Of a DNA stretch of 64,000 bases, positions 9,669 to 18,455 are shown in pieces (within the stretch, counting starts at the first letter, position 1; every line of letters starts with the position of its first letter). This stretch comes from an uncultured Porphyromonadaceae bacterium (GTDB lineage: Bacteria; Bacteroidota; Bacteroidia; Bacteroidales; Barnesiellaceae_A), in the NCBI GenBank assembly GCA_900538705.1, contig UPZG01000008.1, positions 16,484-80,483 on the forward strand, written 5' to 3'. The position numbers were made by a program, and so were the translations under genes. The notes under the pieces are model-generated. The model ran no database searches. It was not told where the DNA came from and saw only the letters and a list, made by a program, of their open reading frames with translations.

Positions 9669-11996
9669 TCAGAACGGGTAACCTATGGTGATGTGAAATG
9701 CCAGGTCGCGACCGAGGTCGGGGTCGGTGATAGCCCAGTGTAGAGCATCTTCGGCCGGGTTATAAACTTTCATACCCAAGTCGCAGCGCACAATTACATA
9801 GTCGAAGTTAAGGCGCAATCCCAATCCCCATGCTAAAGCAATCTGTTTATAGAAGGAGTCGAAACGGAACGCTCCGCCCGGTTGTGTTTCGTACTCTTTG
9901 ATAGTCCATATATTGCCGGCGTCGACAAATGCTGCCATCTCGAGTTTCCAGAAAAGTTTGGCACGATATTCCAAACTCAGGTCGAGCCGTACATCGCCGC
10001 ATTGATATATAAAGTTGGCCACATTGTTTTGTCCGTTGTAACTACCCGGTCCCAACGAGCGTACCGACCATCCTCGCACGCTGTTGGCTCCTCCCGAATA
10101 AAAGCGTTTCTCAAATGGTATAGCCGATGAGTTGCCATAAGGAAATCCTATGCCAAAGCCCGCATGAAAAGCCCATGAGTTGCGTTCGTCTATGGTGTAG
10201 AGGTAGCTGTAGTCTATATCGCCTTTGACATACTGCGAGTAGCGTATGCCGAAGATTTTATAACCGTTATCGTATGATGCGTGTGTCAGGTTAGAGATGG
10301 CATACAGCAAGTTGCCCGATGTTTCTACCGAAGTACGCAGCGTGTATATGTGATTCAGATTTTTCTTTCTTCCGGGGAGGGTTGTCTCGGGAATATTGCT
10401 GGTATAGTAGTTATAGCCGATACGCATGATAAAATGGTCTTCGTAGCTATAGCGTAGTAATGGGTTGGTAGGGGCGATGGTCTCCAAAAAGCCGTCCATA
10501 TATTGCGGCAAGTATACGTAGTTGATGTCCAGAAGGTCGAATTGGTGGCGGTTGTGGTGCGATGTCCAGTTATATCGCCATGCCGCACCGGCTATTACGC
10601 GGGTATACTCGGGGCGTTGTTGAAAGTTGATGGAGAGGTCGAAGTCGGTCGTTGCCAATAAGTTGCGGCTTATCCTGTGGGGAATGAACGGAAACATGAA
10701 TTTCGGGATTTTTAGTCCCAAGCGGCCTCCCAACTCGGTATAGTGGTCGTTGATGATACCTTCTAACGAACCCGAAATGCTTTCGTATGCACCACGTACC
10801 TCGGCTGTGAATGTTTCCGACCCCTTGAATATGTTGCGGTGCTGGTAGGTTACCGAAGCTGCTACGCCCAAGTCGCCCTCTGAGTTGGTACCTTCTAACT
10901 CTACCCCTATGTTTTGCGTCTTGCGTGGAGTGAGGAAGATGTAGCAATCGATGGCATGGGCAGCCTCTGTTTCATCAAGCAGGAGGAATCGTATATTGAC
11001 GTTTTTCAGATATGTAAGTCGGCCAAACGATGAGTATGTACGGTCTACATCTCTGCTGCTGTATGGCTTATTTGGGCGGATGTGGCAGTTGTCCACTATG
11101 GCGCCGCGAGTAAGGTAGCGGTCTTTTCCATAAAGTATATATATACCTTTGTACTCTTCGGCTTTTGAACAATCAACCCTTCGCAGGTCTATGTTAGAGA
11201 GCGTATAGTCGGTGATAATATATACGTTACGTATCATGTAAGGGTAGTAGTTGTAGTACGAAGGAGGTGTCTCCTGGTCTATCGATGGCATAGGTCGTAG
11301 TTGCATGGTGAGGTCTACAGCCCGTGAGGTGGCCGAAGTATCGGCATTGAAGGTGATAAGGTCTTTCCCGAAAGTATAATACCCCGCTTGTCGCAGTTGT
11401 GTGGTGATGCGCTCGCGCTCCTTGTCAAGCAAGGTACGGTCGAGCAACATCCCTTTTTTCAACAACGAAGGTTGCGACTGTATGAGGCTATCGATAGTAC
11501 TATGAGGAATATGATAGCCTATGGAATCGATGTAGAAAGGTTCGTTGGTCGTTATACGATAAGTTACCTGTATGCGGCGCTTCTTTATAACTGTGTCGGC
11601 TTCGACCTCGGCATGCATATATCCGGCATTCGATAGCGCTTTGGAGAGCTGTTGGCACGACGCAGCTGTTGCACTTTCGTCGTATATGACAGGCGGTGTA
11701 CCTATCTTGCGAAACCAACGGTTGAGCCACTTGCTCGTGTCTTGTCCCGAGAGATTGTATATGGCAAGTTGCAGGCGCGCCACGCCGAGTATTCTGAAGT
11801 TAGGCTCTTGCCGCAGGTATGGTTTCAGCGTCTCGGGCTTTACCTCCTTATTGTCGGTTACGATTTTCACCTTGTCGAGCAGATACTCTCCTTGCGGCAC
11901 ATGCTTGGTGGGGCTGCAACCTGTCAGAGACAGGAGCAGAAAAATCGATAGCAATGCCACCGACAGGCCGAATGTATGACGGAGAGATATGCCCAT
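9669..11996 (-). CDS. TamL-like lipoprotein of the Omp85/BamA superfamily
   Basis: This outer-membrane 16-strand barrel protein (775 residues) carries a lipidated N-terminus. The lipobox LSLTGC gives cysteine 27, followed by SPTKHVPQGEYLL. POTRA-like domains fill the first half (KERERITTQLRQAGYY), and the barrel shows the Omp85 motif SGGANSVRGWSVRS and a C-terminal FHITIGYPF. The ATG at 11996 is chosen because a promoter at 12049-12018 would start transcription after the alternative ATG at 12020. It is a clear paralogue of the gene at 18452, sharing the post-lipid sequence and the end of the barrel. It probably inserts or exports outer-membrane components; its partner is not certain. Confidence 0.87.
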   Translation of the reverse strand: MGISLRHTFGLSVALLSIFLLLSLTGCSPTKHVPQGEYLLDKVKIVTDNKEVKPETLKPYLRQEPNFRILGVARLQLAIYNLSGQDTSKWLNRWFRKIGTPPVIYDESATAASCQQLSKALSNAGYMHAEVEADTVIKKRRIQVTYRITTNEPFYIDSIGYHIPHSTIDSLIQSQPSLLKKGMLLDRTLLDKERERITTQLRQAGYYTFGKDLITFNADTSATSRAVDLTMQLRPMPSIDQETPPSYYNYYPYMIRNVYIITDYTLSNIDLRRVDCSKAEEYKGIYILYGKDRYLTRGAIVDNCHIRPNKPYSSRDVDRTYSSFGRLTYLKNVNIRFLLLDETEAAHAIDCYIFLTPRKTQNIGVELEGTNSEGDLGVAASVTYQHRNIFKGSETFTAEVRGAYESISGSLEGIINDHYTELGGRLGLKIPKFMFPFIPHRISRNLLATTDFDLSINFQQRPEYTRVIAGAAWRYNWTSHHNRHQFDLLDINYVYLPQYMDGFLETIAPTNPLLRYSYEDHFIMRIGYNYYTSNIPETTLPGRKKNLNHIYTLRTSVETSGNLLYAISNLTHASYDNGYKIFGIRYSQYVKGDIDYSYLYTIDERNSWAFHAGFGIGFPYGNSSAIPFEKRFYSGGANSVRGWSVRSLGPGSYNGQNNVANFIYQCGDVRLDLSLEYRAKLFWKLEMAAFVDAGNIWTIKEYETQPGGAFRFDSFYKQIALAWGLGLRLNFDYVIVRCDLGMKVYNPAEDALHWAITDPDLGRDLAFHITIGYPF

Positions 11997-12017
11997 GTAT
12001 TGTGTTGTATGAGAGTG

Positions 12018-12049
12018 CAAAGATAATGCAATTGCCGGGCAGAAACAAA
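12018..12049 (-). promoter_or_regulatory. Promoter of the minus-strand TamL-like gene
   Basis: On the minus strand TTTG (12049-12046) is separated by exactly 20 bases from TATCTTTG (12025-12018), matching the Bacteroidota -33/-7 consensus. Transcription would start near 12012, 16 bases before the ATG at 11996. Confidence 0.75.
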
Positions 12050-12123
12050 CTGAAAGGATATTTGTAAATTAGTATGATGATTGAAAAAACAAGGGTATGA
12101 TATGCATATATGTATCTATGCAA

Positions 12124-12154
12124 TTTTAGGATAGCGGTTTTTGTGTTACTTTTG
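12124..12154 (+). promoter_or_regulatory. Promoter of the acyl-ACP thioesterase gene
   Basis: A perfect -7 box TACTTTTG lies at 12147-12154, with a partial -33 element TTTT at 12124-12127. The gene starts at 12199. Together with the minus-strand promoter at 12018-12049 it makes this a divergent promoter region. Confidence 0.6.
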
Positions 12155-12198
12155 CAGGCGGAAAAACACCGGGTGAAGGTGTTGGATGACTTGATGGG

Positions 12199-12963
12199 AT
12201 GAAAGAAAAAATTTTCAGTAAGACATTTTGTCTCTCGCCGGGCGAGAGTAACGGCCAGCAGGAGATGCCGTTGTCGCTATTGGCAGGACGTATTATAGAG
12301 GTGGCTACACTGCACGCCGAGTCGTGGGATGTGGGCTATACCGAGTTGATAAAGAACCATTTGGCATGGGTGTTGTCGCGGCTGACGATAGAGGTGACAC
12401 GTTTCCCTGCCATCAACGAGAACTATACTTTACTTACGTGGATAGAGAGTTACAACAAGCACTTCTCGGCGCGTAACTTCGAGTTGATAGATGGTGAGGG
12501 GCGTACCTTTGGTTTTGCCCGTACAATATGGGTGGTACTCGACCTCTCTACCCGTCGTTCTTCTGATATGAGCCGCTTGGAGAATCTGGGTACTTTGGTT
12601 CTTGACAGGCCTTGTCCTATTGAGCCATTCTCGCATATAAAGGTCGATACTGAGCAGAAGTTGTTGTCGTATCCGGTGCGTTACAGTGATATAGACCTCA
12701 ACCGCCATGTCAACAGTATGCGGTATATCGAGCATATTCTCGACTTGTATCCTTTCTCGTGGTACGACCGTTATCGCGTGTCGCGTTTCGAGATTGCATT
12801 TGCACATGAGGCGCGTCCGGGTATCGATATTGATGTGTATGCCCGGCAAACAACGGCTACCGACCATTGTGTAGAGCTGCGGCACGAAGAGAGTTGCTTG
12901 TGCAAGAGCCGGTTGTGCTTTGAGCTTCGTGCAGAACCGGTTTCACTGCCGTTTATGGGGTAA
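12199..12963 (+). CDS. Acyl-ACP thioesterase (FatA/FatB-type)
   Basis: This enzyme releases fatty acids from acyl carrier protein in the cytoplasm. The 254 residues form two hotdog domains. The second contains the family active-site region DIDLNRHVNSMRYIEH, with D164, N168, H170 and N172; the first carries the W-x-x-x-Y-x-K region around residue 81 (WIESYNKHF). Length fits the bacterial members of the family. The gene has its own promoter and terminator, so it is a single transcription unit placed between the two outer-membrane biogenesis genes. Its role may be in tuning the fatty-acid pool for membrane lipids, which is inferred. Confidence 0.85.
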   Translation: MKEKIFSKTFCLSPGESNGQQEMPLSLLAGRIIEVATLHAESWDVGYTELIKNHLAWVLSRLTIEVTRFPAINENYTLLTWIESYNKHFSARNFELIDGEGRTFGFARTIWVVLDLSTRRSSDMSRLENLGTLVLDRPCPIEPFSHIKVDTEQKLLSYPVRYSDIDLNRHVNSMRYIEHILDLYPFSWYDRYRVSRFEIAFAHEARPGIDIDVYARQTTATDHCVELRHEESCLCKSRLCFELRAEPVSLPFMG

Positions 12964-12977
12964 AGGCATTATAGCAT

Positions 12978-13029
12978 ACAGACGAGACGCCGTGTTGCAT
13001 GAAGCGGCGCCTCGTCTGTTTTTGTTTTT
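12978..13029 (+). terminator. Intrinsic terminator of the thioesterase gene
   Basis: Arms ACAGACGAGACGCCG (12978-12992) and CGGCGCCTCGTCTGT (13005-13019) pair with one mismatch and are followed by TTTTTGTTTTTG. The hairpin lies 14 bases after the stop codon. Confidence 0.9.
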
Positions 13030-13062
13030 GAAAATACAAGTGTGTAGTCTTGTGCCGGGCTA

Positions 13063-13515
13063 TTATAGTTTTTTGTGTTTGACGTAGCTGCCTTGCATAT
13101 CAAACCGTACTTTTACTTTATCGCCAGCCATTTTTACGGTATAACCCTTATTGTTGCGGCTTATTTCGTAGATGATACCATCGGGATGATGAGCCTTCAG
13201 ATAGCTGCGGGCTGGTGCGGGTAGTAAGGAAATGACCGAAGCCGGCAGAGCCTGTCGTCGAGAGTTTTCTATCTCTTTCCAGTTCCCGTTTTTATCGAAT
13301 TCCACCTCCTGGTTGGTCGTAGTCTCTACTTTCAATTTGCCATCATCGTGATAGGCCTGGGCTATTGTAGTACCAAAATGGGTTTTCATGAACTGCTGTA
13401 CTCGGGGAGGAATGTCGTTTTTCTCTATAAATTCTTTACGTTCTGCGCCGTATGCGAGATTGAAGACTGCGAGAAACATTGCGCCACATAGGGCGCATAT
13501 CCACATTTTTTTCAT
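13063..13515 (-). CDS. Periplasmic PepSY-like (DUF2874) protein
   Basis: This 150-residue exported protein has a signal peptide (cleavage near AYGAE, residue 23) and two copies of the beta-lactamase-inhibitor-like PepSY fold: the first with PPRVQQFMKTHF and the strand VEFDKNGNWKEIE, the second with LPAPARSYLKAHHP and VRFDMQGSYVK. Such proteins are common in Bacteroidales periplasms and have no firmly known function. It is divergent from tamB, with about 100 bases between them. A small AGG-containing stretch before the ATG is not a strong ribosome site. Confidence 0.8.
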   Translation of the reverse strand: MKKMWICALCGAMFLAVFNLAYGAERKEFIEKNDIPPRVQQFMKTHFGTTIAQAYHDDGKLKVETTTNQEVEFDKNGNWKEIENSRRQALPASVISLLPAPARSYLKAHHPDGIIYEISRNNKGYTVKMAGDKVKVRFDMQGSYVKHKKL

Positions 13516-13616
13516 ACTTTTACCTCATTAATGATAGATTGTCTAAGAGCTAAACAATAAACTGTGAGATATGTTTCTGATAATGAAAGTATAGACAGTT
13601 AAAGTTGCTAAATGGC

Positions 13617-16600
13617 ATGAAACGTGCGACGAAATATATATTATGTGCAATAGGCGGGCTTTTTGTCTTGTTATTGCTGCTTCCTGCTGCTTTGTATGTT
13701 CCTGCCATACAAAAAGCCCTTGTGCAATATTCAGAACGTTGGATAGGCGAGCATACCGGCATGTCGGTGTCGGTCGGCGGGTTGTCGTTGCGTTTCCCAT
13801 TAGATCTTTCGATAGATAATGTGACGGTTGCTCATAACGATAATGATACGTTGGCTGCGGTAGGGAGCGTCCGCGTTCGTGTTGCATTGTTGCCGCTTTT
13901 GCGCAAGAGAGCCGACATATCCGGTATCAGGTTGGACGACGTACGGTTCAACTATCTATCTGAAGATTCTTCGATGCTTCTTGGTGTAGCTGCCGGCCGG
14001 TTACAATTGGATGGTGGAGCGGTAGACCTTGCAAAGGGGAAAGTGCAGGTAGAGAATTTGTCGCTGACCCAAGCCGATATATCGCTTGTGTTGCGAGACG
14101 TCGTAGATACTGATACGGTTCAGACTGTTGTGTTACCCGATTGGGAGATAGATATTGCTTCTATCGACTTGTCAGATATAGCATATACCATGTATATGCC
14201 ACCTCTCATCGATACACTGAGGGTAGGCTTGCCACATGCATCTGTTACTGCTGGAAAGGTGTCGTTAGCCCGGCAACAGGTAGATGTGGGTAGGCTTGCT
14301 ATAGACCGGGGTAATTATCGCTATATAGCGCGACATATGGCCGATGCCGACAGTGTCGCTGCCGATACTGTGCAAACTGTTGCCGCCTCTCTGCCGTGGC
14401 AGATATCGGTGGCAGATGTATGGCTGGCAGATAACAGTGCGGCATATGAAACAGGGACAATGCCGGCCACAGAAGGTTTTGATGCAGAGCATATAGCTGC
14501 CGACCGTATCTGTCTGTCTCTCTCATCGGTATATAACCGGGGTAGTGAGTTGCGGCTTATGGTTGATTCGCTTTCGATGAACGAGCGCTCTGGCATAGCT
14601 GTTACCCGGGCTGCCGGAGGCTTTGCGATGGAGGAGAATCGTATTACGGTCTCTGACTTTACCTTGTTTACGCCTTATAGCGATGTCCGTGTTGAAGCCG
14701 ATGTGGATATGCGCTTTTTTGATGATAATCCAGAGGCTCCCATTTATGCGGTTATAGAGAGCAATCTGGCTCTGTCTGATATTGAAAAGTTCTATCCCGA
14801 TGTGGCACATTTCTATATCCATCCGCAACGTTATCACTCGCCTTTTCTCCCTGTCGGTACGTCGTTGTTGCGGGGCATGGAGCTGCTCCATGCTCGCGTC
14901 GATATAGAAGGTACAAGCAAGAAGCTGCAAGTGAAAGGTATTGATCTCGCACAGCCGGGTATATTTACATTGCAAATGAAGGGAGAGGCATCGTCGATAT
15001 GGAGTACTTCGCAGCGGCAGGCCGATTTAAGGTGTCAGGTTACTACCACGAGTGCTGTGTCGTTGTATAATTTTATAGCCGACTCTTTACTATTTGGGCG
15101 AGTTGTCATGCAGCCGTTGCGTGTCGACAGTCGTGCCACTTTGCGAGGTAATCGCATAGATGGCGGCTTGTTTTTAAGATGCCTTGGTGGTGGAATAGCT
15201 GTAAGAGGTGGGTATGACATTCGTCGTGAGAGTTATGAAGCTAAAATAGGAGTACGTCATTTCCCGATTGATTCTATTTTGCCCTACGATTCTATAGGTG
15301 CTTTGACGGCTCATGCCGAGGTGTCGGGTAGTCACTTCAATTTTGTCGATTCGGCTACTACTGCCGAGTTGCATTTCAAGCTTGATTCTCTCCTGTATAA
15401 GGATGTGCCGTATAACGGTATCAGTCTCTCGGCATTATTGAAAAAGCAACATTGGCAATTACAACTCGTGAGTGAACAACCGGCATTGGATGTAGACGTG
15501 GATGCTCACGGCATCTATACACCCGATTTGATGGTAGCCAACGTAAAAGCCGATTTGCGTATGCTTGATTTGGCATCTCTTCATTTTGCCTCCGATTCGC
15601 TCAACGTACAAGCTGGCATAACGGCACAGGTGGTGGCATCGCGCAACGACAGCTTGTTGCAGGCCGATGTAGAGGTGAATAAGCTGGCCCTTGTCATGGG
15701 TAATTATCGCTACCGTGCCGAGAGCATGAGTTGTGTGGCGGCCAGTGATATAACATATAGTTATGTCGATTTTTCTACCGGCGATATTGATGCCACATTG
15801 ACATCTGATGTGGGACTGGGACGTTTGAGTCCGAGCCTTGAGCGTCTGACACAATTTGCCGATACAGTATGGCAGCGTCAGCGTCTTAACATGGATGAGC
15901 TGCATCGTGGATTACCGCCTTTTACCATAGATATAGAGGCTGGTAGGGACAATGTTTTGCAGCAATACCTCAACAGTATGGGGGTGAAATTTGCTTCGTT
16001 CAGTTTCAATGCCCATAACGATTCCTTGTTTGGAGTCTCGGCACAGTTGCAACGGCTCAACCTGTCAGGAACCCAGTTGGATACGATAACCTTTGTGGCC
16101 GATGAGGTAAAAAGGCGTCTCAATTATTCGTTGCAGGTAAAGAATAAGCCCGGTAATCTCGATGAGTTTGCAAGGCTTTCTATCGATGGTTTTCTCTCGG
16201 GCAACAGCACACGTTTGTTATGCACACAAGAAAACCGCAAGGGCGAAAATGGTTTTCTCTTAGGTTGTAAAGTCGATTTCCTCGATTCATTACTGACACT
16301 CTCTTTTGGCCCGAAACAACCAGTCATAGGTTATAAGCAATGGACTCTCAATCAAGGTAACTTCCTTACATACAATTATAATACCCGTCATATAGAGGCC
16401 GATATACGGCTTGACTACGGCGATAGTCGCATATATCTTTCTACTGTCGACCGTCGGAATAAGTCGGTAGACGGAGTTCATCTCGATGTGCGCAACATCA
16501 GGCTTTCAGATTGGTTAGTGGCCTCGCCGTTTATGCCACCTGTCGATGGCAATATCTCTACCGATATTTATGTTGATTTGCCACCTGATGGTATTGTTGC

Positions 16601-18455
16601 AGAAGGTGCTATAGGTATCAGGGATTTGCAGTATGCCAATAAGCGTGTAGGAACGTTTGATGTGAGCGCTTTTTATAAACTCGATGCATCGGGTATTGGT
16701 AATATAGGAGCCGAGATGATGGTCGATAGTGCACGGGTGCTTCAACTGTCGGCACAATACAATACACCCCAGAAAAACATAGAGGGAAACATGCAGGTAG
16801 TAGCTTTCCCGTTATCGGCAGCCAATGCCCTTTTTCCTGCGAAGGATGGCGGTTTTGCCGGAACACTGAATAGTGAACTGACCCTCTCTGGTACTGTGGA
16901 AAGGCCGTGGGTTGATGGCTTTATTCGATTTGATGATACAAAGATTGTATTGTCGGCTTTGGGAACATCGTTGGCTTTCGATTCCAAAGAGATTCCTATA
17001 CGTCGCAACAAAATCTATTTTGATTCCTATGGTTTACGGGGAGCCAATAACAGTCCGTTGAATATAGATGGTACAATAGATTTTTCTGACTTGTCGCGTA
17101 TGGGTATCAATATCGACCTGATGGGACGTAATTTTGAACCGATACACACGGCAGAGAATCGCACAGCCATGATTTATGGCTCTGTTTTTGCCGATGTTGC
17201 AGCACGCATCCGAGGTTCGCTCGACAATCTGTCGGTCAATGGGCGCATCTCATTACTGTCGGGGACGAATGCCACCTATGTAATGCAAGATAATCACATG
17301 CAGCGGGGGCAAGATTATTCCGATATGGTTACGTTTGTATCTTTTGCCGATACAATGGATACTTACGAGAAGATTGCCAATTCGCGGACAGCGGCAACCA
17401 CCAATATCAATGCGACGGTCAATATAGATATTGACGAAGGTGTGCAGCTGGGGGTAAATTTGTCACTCGACGGAAATAACCGTATAGACCTTGTGGGAGG
17501 AGGCAGCCTTCTTTATACCATGACAGCCTTGGGTGATAATCGTTTTACCGGGAAGTATAATCTTACGGGTGGTTTTGTGCGTTATAATCCCCCTGTTTTG
17601 TCACAAAAGATTTTCAATATACAAGAGGGCAGTTATGTACTGTGGAATGGTGATATTGCCGATCCGTCGTTCAACATAAAAGCTGTTCAGCGGCAACGCT
17701 CATCGGTATCGGATGGCAATAAGGGCTCTCGTCCTGTGGAGTTTGATATTACTATTTATGTGACCAATACACTTGAAAATCTTGGCATTTCGTTTGACCT
17801 CTCGACAACCGACGACTTAACTATACAAAACGAATTGCAGGGGCTTACCCCCGAGCAACGCTCCTCGAAAGCCATCAATATGCTATTGTATAATTCGTAT
17901 ACCGACCTTGCCTCTTCGTCCGATATTACCGGGAATTCTCTCAATTCGTTTCTCGAAAGTGAGCTTAATTCATGGGCTCAAAAGACATTGAAAGGCATAG
18001 ACCTCTCTTTTGGTATCAATAACTATGGCGACGATGGTACAGGTACGCAACGTACCGACTATTCTTATAAATTCTCCAAGAGTCTCTTTGACAATAGGTT
18101 GAAGGTTGTTGTGGGCGGTAGTTATGCAACGAACCAAGATGCAACACAAAACCTGAAAGAGAATCTGATAGACGATATTTCGCTTGAATATCGTTTGACA
18201 AAACGCGAAAACATGTATCTCCGGGTATTCCGGCACACAGGGTACGAGAGTATCATAGAGGGTGAAATAACGCAGACGGGTGTCGGTTTCTTATATAGAA
18301 AACAGTTGATGTCGTTGTTTGACCTTTTCCGTAAAAAGAGAAATAGTGTTTTGCCTTATTCTCCGTTGCAGAGTGGTACAAAAGAGTTTCTACCAGTTGT
18401 AGCTCAACCCGATACGACTATTGTTTCACCCCAAAAAGAGGAGGATGCTTTATGA
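13617..18455 (+). CDS. tamB: TamB translocation/assembly module, inner-membrane anchored
   Basis: This large envelope-spanning protein (1612 residues from the ATG at 13617; a TTG four codons upstream is less likely) has one N-terminal transmembrane helix (about residues 8-31) and then a very long series of short beta strands forming a lipid-carrying groove across the periplasm. The C-terminal 400 residues match the TamB (DUF490) domain, with the conserved GxYVLWNGDIADPSFNI-type segment and the final NLGISFDLSTTDDLTIQNEL region. It overlaps the downstream TamL gene by four bases, which is the standard Bacteroidota TamB-TamL pair. Together they are thought to support outer-membrane lipid or protein delivery. 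Confidence 0.92.
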   Translation: MKRATKYILCAIGGLFVLLLLLPAALYVPAIQKALVQYSERWIGEHTGMSVSVGGLSLRFPLDLSIDNVTVAHNDNDTLAAVGSVRVRVALLPLLRKRADISGIRLDDVRFNYLSEDSSMLLGVAAGRLQLDGGAVDLAKGKVQVENLSLTQADISLVLRDVVDTDTVQTVVLPDWEIDIASIDLSDIAYTMYMPPLIDTLRVGLPHASVTAGKVSLARQQVDVGRLAIDRGNYRYIARHMADADSVAADTVQTVAASLPWQISVADVWLADNSAAYETGTMPATEGFDAEHIAADRICLSLSSVYNRGSELRLMVDSLSMNERSGIAVTRAAGGFAMEENRITVSDFTLFTPYSDVRVEADVDMRFFDDNPEAPIYAVIESNLALSDIEKFYPDVAHFYIHPQRYHSPFLPVGTSLLRGMELLHARVDIEGTSKKLQVKGIDLAQPGIFTLQMKGEASSIWSTSQRQADLRCQVTTTSAVSLYNFIADSLLFGRVVMQPLRVDSRATLRGNRIDGGLFLRCLGGGIAVRGGYDIRRESYEAKIGVRHFPIDSILPYDSIGALTAHAEVSGSHFNFVDSATTAELHFKLDSLLYKDVPYNGISLSALLKKQHWQLQLVSEQPALDVDVDAHGIYTPDLMVANVKADLRMLDLASLHFASDSLNVQAGITAQVVASRNDSLLQADVEVNKLALVMGNYRYRAESMSCVAASDITYSYVDFSTGDIDATLTSDVGLGRLSPSLERLTQFADTVWQRQRLNMDELHRGLPPFTIDIEAGRDNVLQQYLNSMGVKFASFSFNAHNDSLFGVSAQLQRLNLSGTQLDTITFVADEVKRRLNYSLQVKNKPGNLDEFARLSIDGFLSGNSTRLLCTQENRKGENGFLLGCKVDFLDSLLTLSFGPKQPVIGYKQWTLNQGNFLTYNYNTRHIEADIRLDYGDSRIYLSTVDRRNKSVDGVHLDVRNIRLSDWLVASPFMPPVDGNISTDIYVDLPPDGIVAEGAIGIRDLQYANKRVGTFDVSAFYKLDASGIGNIGAEMMVDSARVLQLSAQYNTPQKNIEGNMQVVAFPLSAANALFPAKDGGFAGTLNSELTLSGTVERPWVDGFIRFDDTKIVLSALGTSLAFDSKEIPIRRNKIYFDSYGLRGANNSPLNIDGTIDFSDLSRMGINIDLMGRNFEPIHTAENRTAMIYGSVFADVAARIRGSLDNLSVNGRISLLSGTNATYVMQDNHMQRGQDYSDMVTFVSFADTMDTYEKIANSRTAATTNINATVNIDIDEGVQLGVNLSLDGNNRIDLVGGGSLLYTMTALGDNRFTGKYNLTGGFVRYNPPVLSQKIFNIQEGSYVLWNGDIADPSFNIKAVQRQRSSVSDGNKGSRPVEFDITIYVTNTLENLGISFDLSTTDDLTIQNELQGLTPEQRSSKAINMLLYNSYTDLASSSDITGNSLNSFLESELNSWAQKTLKGIDLSFGINNYGDDGTGTQRTDYSYKFSKSLFDNRLKVVVGGSYATNQDATQNLKENLIDDISLEYRLTKRENMYLRVFRHTGYESIIEGEITQTGVGFLYRKQLMSLFDLFRKKRNSVLPYSPLQSGTKEFLPVVAQPDTTIVSPQKEEDAL